Source: Bacteroidia bacterium
GTDB lineage: Bacteria > Bacteroidota > Bacteroidia > NS11-12g > UBA9320
Direction: 5' to 3'
NCBI GenBank assembly: GCA_017640445.1
Contig: JAEPQQ010000008.1
Coordinates: 1 to 64,000, forward strand
DNA: 64,000 nt
Shown: in pieces, positions 54,687 to 62,455 of the stretch
Numbering within the stretch: the first letter of the stretch is position 1
Layout: each line of letters starts with the position of its first letter
Position numbers and translations under genes: made by a program
Notes under the pieces: model-generated
The model's input: only the letters and a program-made list of their open reading frames with translations
Told to the model about the DNA's origin: nothing
Database searches by the model: none

Positions 54687-57246
54687 GCTAATAACGTCAG
54701 TCTTCCTTGTCCTCTGTTCCATATATGCTTGTGGGCAGACGGCTCCACTGGTAACCGTGTCTGTTGACTCTACCAGAATGGAGGAGGTCTTACGTGATCT
54801 TGAAAAGCAATCCGGGGCACACTTTGCCTATAGTCCCGAGTTTATTAGCGGAATGTATGTGTCTCTTCACTTGGAAAATCAGCCGCTCGACACGGTGATT
54901 CATCGTATGTTGAGTAATACGAATGTCTGTGTCCGGGAATCGGAGAATTTGCACTATTTATTGTTTAGATGTTCTATCAAACAATGGAAGCTCAAGGGGA
55001 CGGTTTATGATCAGGAAACCGGAGAGACTCTACCCTTCGCAGATGTTTCGCTGGGCAATCACCGGGGTACAGTTGCCAATAACGGAGGACAGTTCTCCTT
55101 TTTTAATGTGACTGAAGACACCGTTCGGGTGCGTGTATATTACATTGGCTATCAACCCAGGGAAGTTATGGTTACCCAAAACACGGGTGAGGTTGATGTA
55201 TCGCTTGATCGAACATCTACCGTATTGAAAGGGACCCAGGTTGATGTCTATACCGAGTTTCTAAAGACCGGAAAGTTTTATAGTCAGCTTTCTATTAATA
55301 CCGATCTTGTTAAAGGTTTTCCAACACTGGGAGAACCTGACCCAATAAAAAGTATCAAGCTCTTGCCTGGGGTTGGTGGTAATGCCGAAACCAGCACGGG
55401 TATTGCTATGCGTGGAGGAAAATTTGATCAGACAATGATCATGTTTGACGATTTCCAGTTATTGCATGTAGATCATTTCTTTGGCCTGTTCAGTGCGGTT
55501 AACCAGAATATGGTAAAAGATATTCAGGTTTACCGAAGTGGGTATAGTTCCAAATATTCAGGTTTTACCAGCGGACTCATCCGCATTACAGCTAAGGATG
55601 GAAATCGAAAACGGGTTTCTGGAGGTTTTTCGACCAATATGTACAGCTCCAGTGCATACCTTGAAGTGCCTATCCTAAAAAATCGATGGAGCACTGCTCT
55701 GTCATTCAGAACGGACAACGCCTGGGTGAATCATGAGTTTTGGACCGATGCAATTGTGCTTCCTCACATTGAGAACGAAATTCGGGTTAAATCTCCTTCT
55801 GCTGCAAATGCCGAAGACACTGAAGGCAGTATTGATTTTTACGACCTAACGTTTAAGACGCGCTACCAACTCTCAGACCGACATAACATCAGCATCAGTT
55901 ATTTTAATAGCCACGATCGGGTTGAAACATTGTACAATAATGCGGTGAGTGATGAAGAGGATGTAATTAGTCAATTGGATTTGACCTCGTTTTGGAGAAA
56001 TGGCGGGGCTTCCATAAAATGGGAGCACCAGATCAAGGAGAACTACAAGGCCGAGTTGATTTACACCCGGTCGCGGTTTAACAATGTAAGCCGGTTTAAT
56101 CACATCCTGGAAGTGATCGAGGATGATACCCTGGAGAATATCCAGGATTTGGGAGTGACAAATCGATTTACCCAAGAGCACTATCGATACGATATTGAAA
56201 TTAACCGTCCTAAATCCAACTGGTTTCTCGGAGCAGATGTTACTGTTTTTGAATCGCGGTTTAACTCAGTGGAAGAGGATGAGGAGTTTACCGATAATTT
56301 TAGAAAAAACTTGCCCGCGGTGTACGCTGAAAACAGAAGGACGTTGTCCAGCAAGTTGGAGATTCTATACGGATCGAGGTTTACGTATGAGGATGAAGAT
56401 GCACAACTGTTTGTAGAACCCCGGGTGTCGGCATTCTACAAATTCGGAAAACGACTTAAATCAACGGTTTCGTATGGTTTGTATTACCAACATGCCAAAC
56501 AATATGTTCCAGACCAGAGGGAGGGTCTGGTGCCCGATTATTGGTTGCTTCCCGATTATGAGTTAACCTTTCCCACACGTGCGCATATAGCATCAATTGG
56601 GTTGTCATACACCAAGGCTCGTTGGCTGGTAAATGCCGAAGTGTTTTACAAAGATGTATCAGACATGGCAGAACAGTTTCCTTCCATAAGTGACCTGTTT
56701 GAAAGCAATGCAGACTTCGTTAAGGTTTTAAGTTCGGGCACCAGTAGGGTGTTAGGAGGTGACCTCGTGGTGCGAAAGGAATACAAGAAATCCAGCATAT
56801 GGGTGGGTTTGGGATTAAATCAGGTGAGAAACGGTTCCGATTCAATTCGTCAATCGGGTTATCAACCGTATTACACCAACCTCGGCGATGTTAAGCTGGG
56901 TTATGTATACCGTTGGAAAAAGTGGGAGGCCGGTTTGAACTGGGTGTGGTTGGGAGGCCGAAAATACACCCACGTAGATAATGATCTTCAGCTCTTGTCG
57001 GATGTTGAAATAGGCAATGATCTGTTACCCGACTACCATCGCTTAGATGCGTCGTTGGCGTATAAGCTCACCATAAAGAAGCTCAATGGCGCTCTGAGGG
57101 CTAATTTGTTTAATGTGTACAATAGGAGAAACACGAGAACTATCAACTTTACCCACCTCGAGAGTGCACCCACTACACAACCTCAGGCAATCTCTGTAGC
57201 CACGCTTGGGTTTAGACCAAACCTCACTCTGGAGGTCAACTTCTAA
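54652..57246 (+). CDS. TonB-dependent outer-membrane receptor with N-terminal STN and carboxypeptidase-regulatory-like domains (start may be 54643)
   Basis: STN-like VTVSVDSTRMEEVLRDLEKQSGAHFAYSPEFI; LKGTVYDQETGETLPFADVSLGNHRGTVANNGGQFSF; plug LPGVGGNAETSTGIAMRGGKFDQTMIMFDDFQLLHVDHFFGLFSAVNQNMVKDIQVYRSGYSSKYSGFTSGLI; C-terminal ...LGFRPNLTLEVNF. Confidence 0.92.
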   Translation: MKVERKSKLITRLITSVFLVLCSIYACGQTAPLVTVSVDSTRMEEVLRDLEKQSGAHFAYSPEFISGMYVSLHLENQPLDTVIHRMLSNTNVCVRESENLHYLLFRCSIKQWKLKGTVYDQETGETLPFADVSLGNHRGTVANNGGQFSFFNVTEDTVRVRVYYIGYQPREVMVTQNTGEVDVSLDRTSTVLKGTQVDVYTEFLKTGKFYSQLSINTDLVKGFPTLGEPDPIKSIKLLPGVGGNAETSTGIAMRGGKFDQTMIMFDDFQLLHVDHFFGLFSAVNQNMVKDIQVYRSGYSSKYSGFTSGLIRITAKDGNRKRVSGGFSTNMYSSSAYLEVPILKNRWSTALSFRTDNAWVNHEFWTDAIVLPHIENEIRVKSPSAANAEDTEGSIDFYDLTFKTRYQLSDRHNISISYFNSHDRVETLYNNAVSDEEDVISQLDLTSFWRNGGASIKWEHQIKENYKAELIYTRSRFNNVSRFNHILEVIEDDTLENIQDLGVTNRFTQEHYRYDIEINRPKSNWFLGADVTVFESRFNSVEEDEEFTDNFRKNLPAVYAENRRTLSSKLEILYGSRFTYEDEDAQLFVEPRVSAFYKFGKRLKSTVSYGLYYQHAKQYVPDQREGLVPDYWLLPDYELTFPTRAHIASIGLSYTKARWLVNAEVFYKDVSDMAEQFPSISDLFESNADFVKVLSSGTSRVLGGDLVVRKEYKKSSIWVGLGLNQVRNGSDSIRQSGYQPYYTNLGDVKLGYVYRWKKWEAGLNWVWLGGRKYTHVDNDLQLLSDVEIGNDLLPDYHRLDASLAYKLTIKKLNGALRANLFNVYNRRNTRTINFTHLESAPTTQPQAISVATLGFRPNLTLEVNF

Positions 57247-57359
57247 ATTTTTTTGAGATAATAGGTAGGGTTTTTTTCAGCTCTCCTGTATTCCTTTCAA
57301 TAAATGCCAATTCCGGATGACGCAACACGTCAGTACGGTGAGCTTAGAAAATTGAAAGT

Positions 57360-58550
57360 ATGTTGAGTTTGACCATTATTATCATTGTTTCTGTTGGGTT
57401 AATCGTGTTCGGCGCGATTGAATACTCGAATCACCAACAACAGGTAAATACAATACCCATTCGAATCCATATAAACGGGACGCGAGGTAAATCAAGTGTT
57501 TCGAGATTGATTGGTGCAGGTTTACGAGCTGGCGGTTACAAAACCATTACGAAGGTAACCGGTACGTTTCCAAGACTCATTACCTCCGAAGGGTTAGAAT
57601 CTCCCATCCATCGTAAAGAAAAGGCAAACATTCTTGAGCAGTTAAAGATCATACGGTTTAGTGCAAGGCAAAAAGTAGACGTTTTGATACTTGAGTGTAT
57701 GGCCCTAAAACCCCAGTATCAGAAGATTTGCGAACATCAAATGGTAAGGGCCACCCACGGGGTTATAACCAATATTCGGCTGGATCACCTGGATGTGATG
57801 GGCCCAACGTTAGACGACGTGGCCAAGGCTCTGTGTGGTACCATACCTAAGAAGGCACAACTTTTTACAAGCGAAGACCGGTGTTTTGATTACGTACAGA
57901 AAATAGCGCGTAAAAGAAAAACAGGAGTACATCAGTCGCTCGGATTTAAGATAACCGATGACGAAGTAAAAGGGTTTGACTACATCGAGCACAAGGCCAA
58001 TATCGATCTGGCTATGGACGTCTGTTTGTCTCTTGGTGTTGATCGGGCAAAAGCTTTGGCCGAGATGCAGAAAACCAGACCAGACGAAGGTGCACTGACT
58101 CAGTCGTTTATTAAAACCGAACGTAAAAGAGTGACCTTCTACAACGGTTTTGCCGCAAATGATCCGGAGTCCACACTCATGATTTGGGAATCGATTACCA
58201 GAAACCTGAATCAGGACGAGCAAAAAACCATTTTGCTGAACACCAGAAAAGATCGTCAGGATCGAGCACGTCAACTCATTGAAATGGTAGCCCATAGGAT
58301 GGACTTTGATGTGGTGGCGCTAATAGGAGAGTCTGTCGATTTGGTTGAGGACCTGGCATTGAGAAATGGAATTTCCAGAAAGAAAATACTGAAGATCGGC
58401 AGGCCGTCGTCCGAAAAACAGTTTGCCCATATTGTAAAAGCTTCAAAGAGTTCGGCTACCGTTCTGGGCATTGGAAATATGGGGGCAGGAGGAGCCGAAT
58501 TGGCTCAGTGTTTCGAACATCACGCAAACAAATTAAAAGAAGCAGTATGA
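57360..58550 (+). CDS. pgsB: Poly-gamma-glutamate synthase PgsB/CapB-like ligase
   Basis: N-terminal TM; IRIHINGTRGKSSVSRLIGAGLRAGGYKTITKVTGTFPRLI (ATP-binding GTRGKSS); VLILECMALKPQYQKICEHQMVRATHGVITNIRLDHLDVMGPTLDDVAKALCGTIPKKAQLFTSE. Confidence 0.93.
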   Translation: MLSLTIIIIVSVGLIVFGAIEYSNHQQQVNTIPIRIHINGTRGKSSVSRLIGAGLRAGGYKTITKVTGTFPRLITSEGLESPIHRKEKANILEQLKIIRFSARQKVDVLILECMALKPQYQKICEHQMVRATHGVITNIRLDHLDVMGPTLDDVAKALCGTIPKKAQLFTSEDRCFDYVQKIARKRKTGVHQSLGFKITDDEVKGFDYIEHKANIDLAMDVCLSLGVDRAKALAEMQKTRPDEGALTQSFIKTERKRVTFYNGFAANDPESTLMIWESITRNLNQDEQKTILLNTRKDRQDRARQLIEMVAHRMDFDVVALIGESVDLVEDLALRNGISRKKILKIGRPSSEKQFAHIVKASKSSATVLGIGNMGAGGAELAQCFEHHANKLKEAV

Positions 58551-59005
58551 TAGAATTAGCAATTGTATTAGGTGTGGTAATAAGCCTTGTGAGTATCGAG
58601 GCATTTGGGTTGGCAGCGGGAGGCATTATAATTCCAGGGTATATCTCACTTCAACTTACCTCTCCCGACCGGATTTTTGGTACCCTGTTGGTTGCCTTTG
58701 CAACCTTCTTGTTAATCAAAGGGATTTCAAAATTCACCTTTCTCTTTGGTCGTAGACAAATGGTAGTCGCCTTGCTGATAGGAACTATTTTGTCAATAGT
58801 GTCGCATCACTTTATGCTCTTTAACACAGAAACGTCTACAGCTGAGTTTAGTGCTGTTGGGTGGGTGGTGCCAGGTCTTATAGCACATTGGGCTGCCAAT
58901 CAAGGCTTCCTAAAGACCATGGGTATGTTGTCCATAACATCGGTGGTGGTAAGGCTACTTGTAATTATATCGTTTAACGGGAGTCAGTTCCCACAATTGT
59001 ACTAG
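58547..59005 (+). CDS. pgsC: Poly-gamma-glutamate biosynthesis membrane protein PgsC/CapC-like (start revised from 58508)
   Basis: MIELAIVLGVVISLVSIEAFGLAAGGIIIPGYISLQLTSPDRIFGTLLVAFATFLLIKGISKFTFLFGRRQMV...; ATGA overlap with the pgsB stop; multi-TM. Confidence 0.92.
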   Translation: MIELAIVLGVVISLVSIEAFGLAAGGIIIPGYISLQLTSPDRIFGTLLVAFATFLLIKGISKFTFLFGRRQMVVALLIGTILSIVSHHFMLFNTETSTAEFSAVGWVVPGLIAHWAANQGFLKTMGMLSITSVVVRLLVIISFNGSQFPQLY

Positions 59006-59008
59006 AGT

Positions 59009-60127
59009 ATGAATAGAATATCGATTAGATCAACACACATTCTGAGCATTTTGGGCACGCTTGCTATTGCTTGTCTCTTAATTGTAGAAAACACAAAAGT
59101 GGAGAGTAGACAGGACTGGTATAGCGATAAACTCGAAGCTTCTCGATTGTCGAGCGCAGCCCACGGTTATATCAAGGATCTGCGATTTAAGAATGGCATT
59201 TTTATTGACAATATCAACGACCCAAATGAAACAGGCCTTATTGGTCAGGAGTTTAGTCCAATCTCTTCTGGAAGGGGGTCTCTGTCGATTAAATCTTCTA
59301 CCGTAAATCCAAATTTTGCGGCATTGGTTTTAGAACTGCTGAAGGATGCCGGGGTAGAGAAAGGAGACAATGTAGCCATATGCATGACGGGGTCTTTCCC
59401 GGCTTTGAATATGAGTACAATCGCAGCCCTTCAGACGCTTGAGGCTAACCCAATTGTGATATCTTCCGTAACCTCCTCCACCTGGGGGGCTACAGATCCC
59501 GATTTTACCTGGCTGGATATGCATAATATGCTGCACAGCAAGGGTGTTTTTAAGCATAAAGCCGTGGCCGCTTCTATTGGTGGAAACCAGGATATAGGTC
59601 GTGCCCTTAGTGCCGAAGGGCGGGAGTTGGCACTTCAGGCTATTGATCGAAATGGTTTGATACCGATTGTTGGGGCAAATCTCGAAGAAAACGTCGCCAG
59701 GCGTATGGAAATATTTCAAAGCCATGCATTATCCAAACCCATCAAGCTCTACATAAACGTGGGAGGTGGGGTTGCTTCTCTAGGTTCAAAGAGGAATGGG
59801 TTTGCTTTGAAGGCGGGCTTGAATGAAGACGTTTTGCTGGCCAGTCTTCCGGATAAAAAAGGTGTGGTATTTCAGATGGCACAGATGAAGGTTCCCATCA
59901 TCCATCTCCTGCATCTAAACGTTCTGATGAACAAGTTCAATATTCCCTATGAACCCATGCCAATTCCCAAGGTAGGAACGGGAGACTTGTATCACACACT
60001 TAAATACGATTTGGTCATTACGGGCATATGCCTGGTAGTTCTTACTTCTCTCATAGGGGGAATCGTATATCAGGATAAAAAGAGAAATGAACTGGGATCC
60101 GAAATAATACAAACAAAAAGAAAGTAA
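59009..60127 (+). CDS. pgsW: Poly-gamma-glutamate system protein (PgsW-like)
   Basis: N- and C-terminal TMs; KGDNVAICMTGSFPALNMSTIAALQTLEANPIVISSVTSSTWGATDPDFTWLDMHNML...YINVGGGVASLG; 3 nt after the pgsC stop. Confidence 0.82.
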   Translation: MNRISIRSTHILSILGTLAIACLLIVENTKVESRQDWYSDKLEASRLSSAAHGYIKDLRFKNGIFIDNINDPNETGLIGQEFSPISSGRGSLSIKSSTVNPNFAALVLELLKDAGVEKGDNVAICMTGSFPALNMSTIAALQTLEANPIVISSVTSSTWGATDPDFTWLDMHNMLHSKGVFKHKAVAASIGGNQDIGRALSAEGRELALQAIDRNGLIPIVGANLEENVARRMEIFQSHALSKPIKLYINVGGGVASLGSKRNGFALKAGLNEDVLLASLPDKKGVVFQMAQMKVPIIHLLHLNVLMNKFNIPYEPMPIPKVGTGDLYHTLKYDLVITGICLVVLTSLIGGIVYQDKKRNELGSEIIQTKRK

Positions 60128-60128
60128 T

Positions 60129-61058
60129 ATGAAGCCTGCACAGATTAAATTGAACGTATTTATCCTTTTATGGATAGGTTTTGCACCTTTGTCAGAGGCA
60201 GCAAAAAAAGTTCTAACGCCAACACTGAATAACAAAAAAGTTCAACTGAAAACAGGTGAGCTGAAACCAACATTGTACTATGCGTTATCCAAGAAATATG
60301 CAACGGTGCTGAGAATTGGAGGTCCTGGAGAGGTTACCATATTTCTGAGAACCAAAATGCAGGAGGACGAGGCTTCAGACAGCAAGTACCACTTGCGGTA
60401 TGTGCTCGATGGAAAGATCGTTAAAGTGAAGCCCGTCGGTAGTTCAAAGGCGTCAAAGAAGACACTGGTCGTAGGGAAGTCGTACCGTGTTTCAGTGGTG
60501 AAGAAAGTACAGATAATTATCCCACCCGGAAAGCACAGGTTAGAGGTGTTTTCATTGAACGATGAACGCCTGGTGTTTTCGAAATACTATTTCGAGAAAC
60601 ATGTAAAGCCAAAGTGGAAGGTCAAACAACCGATTAACAACATGGAAGCAACATCTCTTACAACGGTTGAGAGTAAAAAGGTGTTGAATTACTACAGGAT
60701 TGATTCAGAGAACGGGATGAAGATAGAGATGGACGAGAACACCTACCTTCGACTTCTTGTTCGGGTAGAGTTTAAGCACTCCATGTTTTCTGACAACGAA
60801 ATGCGTATCCAGATGAAGGAAAACGGGAAGGTTGTTTACACGTTCAAGGTTTCTTCTGTTCGCTCTAAGTACGTTGTTTACACCGAAGGAGGAAAACTGA
60901 TTCCGGGAACTCTGAACAAAATCTATATCCGGGTACCTGAGGGTAAACACAAGTACGAATTTGTAGTAGCCGATAAATCAAAAACCGCACTGATCAAGGC
61001 TTCCTACGATAAGCTACGATTTCCAACGAATAGCAACGTTCCTATTTCCAACCCTTAA
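60129..61058 (+). CDS. Secreted lysine-rich protein with internally duplicated beta domain, in the pgs operon
   Basis: Signal peptide; repeat halves LRIGGPGEVTIFLRTKM...VKKVQIIIPPGKHRLEVFSLNDERLVFSKYYF and IEMDENTYLRLLVRVEF...LNKIYIRVPEGKHKYEFVVADKSKTALIKASY; 1 nt after the pgsW stop. Confidence 0.75.
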   Translation: MKPAQIKLNVFILLWIGFAPLSEAAKKVLTPTLNNKKVQLKTGELKPTLYYALSKKYATVLRIGGPGEVTIFLRTKMQEDEASDSKYHLRYVLDGKIVKVKPVGSSKASKKTLVVGKSYRVSVVKKVQIIIPPGKHRLEVFSLNDERLVFSKYYFEKHVKPKWKVKQPINNMEATSLTTVESKKVLNYYRIDSENGMKIEMDENTYLRLLVRVEFKHSMFSDNEMRIQMKENGKVVYTFKVSSVRSKYVVYTEGGKLIPGTLNKIYIRVPEGKHKYEFVVADKSKTALIKASYDKLRFPTNSNVPISNP

Positions 61059-61067
61059 ACAGTCAAT

Positions 61068-61907
61068 ATGATAAAAGCAAGAGATGTTCTGATTGGCAGT
61101 CTGGTGTTGATTCTAATGAGTAAGAAGGTGGAGGCCCAGGATTTAACACCAGGCAGTAAAATGTGGTATAGCAACTATACCTATTTCAAACTCAATAGTC
61201 GTTTCTATCTGGACAATTATCTTGTCACCTCTTTTGACTTGAAAGAGGGGCATCCGTTTGGTTTTGTTCAGACCGATTTGGCCCTGAACTACAAACTTTC
61301 AAAAAAGCTTCGGTTCCTTGTGGCTTATTCGAACGCCCAATTCAGATACCGCGATTCGTACGAAGAGCGATATGATAAAGAACCGAATGCATTAAACGCG
61401 TTCTCAGTTCACCGATTGGGTGTAGGTGCGCAATATCGATTAAAACTCACACGTACTTTTAGGTTTAACCAGAAGTTGGTGACACAATATTATGTTCCAC
61501 AATTAGAGAAGTTTAGGTGGAGGGTCGTTTATTCGGGTAAGCTTGAGTACAAGCATCGGAAAGCACCGCTTCAAATGGTTCCCTACGTTCAATACTTCTT
61601 GTATTACTACGCTGGGGGGAAGGAGTTTGAGTTGTCCGAAGATCTGGATGAACCTGATGACGAGCCACAATTCACAGATCCTGCAAACGGCTTCCATCGT
61701 TACAGGTTGAGGGCGGGTTTGAGGTTTAAACCATTGCCTTCTTGTGACCCCTTGAGCCTTACGCTGTATTACGCAATGCAACGCGAGTTTAACCTTGACG
61801 GTTTTGGCGGTGAGTTAAACATTCCAGTGGAAGGCCGAAGAAGACCCTTACTGCCATTCAACAACTTTAATATCATTGGTCTTCAGGCGAATTTGGTGTT
61901 TAATTGA
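61068..61907 (+). CDS. Probable outer-membrane beta-barrel (DUF2490-like), last gene of the pgs operon
   Basis: Signal peptide; alternating amphipathic strands TDLALNYKLSKKLRFLVAYSNAQFRYRD, HRLGVGAQYRLKLTRTFRFNQKLVTQYYV, WRVVYSGKLEYKHRK, YRLRAGLRFKPL, SLTLYYAMQREFNL, NIIGLQANLVFN; 9 nt after the preceding stop. Confidence 0.72.
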   Translation: MIKARDVLIGSLVLILMSKKVEAQDLTPGSKMWYSNYTYFKLNSRFYLDNYLVTSFDLKEGHPFGFVQTDLALNYKLSKKLRFLVAYSNAQFRYRDSYEERYDKEPNALNAFSVHRLGVGAQYRLKLTRTFRFNQKLVTQYYVPQLEKFRWRVVYSGKLEYKHRKAPLQMVPYVQYFLYYYAGGKEFELSEDLDEPDDEPQFTDPANGFHRYRLRAGLRFKPLPSCDPLSLTLYYAMQREFNLDGFGGELNIPVEGRRRPLLPFNNFNIIGLQANLVFN

Positions 61908-61957
61908 GTGCTTTAATACGAGTGGAGCGAGTATTTGAGTCAGGTTGTAATTCTGAA

Positions 61958-62410
61958 TTATGGGTGTAAGCCTGTCTCAATCAACGTTTTTGCACGCTTC
62001 ATGCCAATACGCGTGTTGCGTTTTAGCATTTGTTTTGTGAACCAACCTAGCAAAACATAGAGTAAAGGCGTCCGGAGTTCGAGTGTATTGGTTTGTTCCC
62101 AGGTGGTCCAATCACCGTTTTGAGCATACTTCCATGAGCCACCACCACCTTTGATCCATAACGACTTGGTGTCCACCATTTGTAAACTCGTGCGGTTTAA
62201 TCGATCACAGAGCTTGTATTTCAAAGTAGACTGAATTCCGCCTTTCATTTTTACCCAGATTGTTTTGGAGGGTCTTTTCTGGATGACGTTGTGCGCCAGA
62301 ATGGACTTGTCCCAAACCTTCCGATTGTCAAAGTTTTGAGTGAAGTTCCAAACACGTTCTTTACTTGATCGTATCCGGATGCTTTCGTGCACAGTGACCA
62401 TCTTTCTCAT
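61958..62410 (-). CDS. SRPBCC/polyketide cyclase-like family protein
   Basis: VHESIRIRSSKERVWNFTQNFDNRKVWDKSILAHNVIQ...GGGSWKYAQNGDWTTWEQTNTLELRTPLLYVLLGWFTKQMLKRNTRIGMKRAKTLIE. Confidence 0.75.
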   Translation of the reverse strand: MRKMVTVHESIRIRSSKERVWNFTQNFDNRKVWDKSILAHNVIQKRPSKTIWVKMKGGIQSTLKYKLCDRLNRTSLQMVDTKSLWIKGGGGSWKYAQNGDWTTWEQTNTLELRTPLLYVLLGWFTKQMLKRNTRIGMKRAKTLIETGLHP

Positions 62411-62455
62411 AGAATGTCAAACGTTAATCAAGTAAAACGAAGATAATAAAAGAAA

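Noticed and set aside
53238-57246. SusCD-type polysaccharide utilisation locus
   Set aside because: The receptor is not SusC-sized, no SusD and no glycoside hydrolases are present; better read as an ECF/FecR/STN receptor cassette.
57810-58295. 161-aa minus-strand ORF
   Set aside because: Antisense to pgsB, whose plus-strand translation is strongly conserved-looking.
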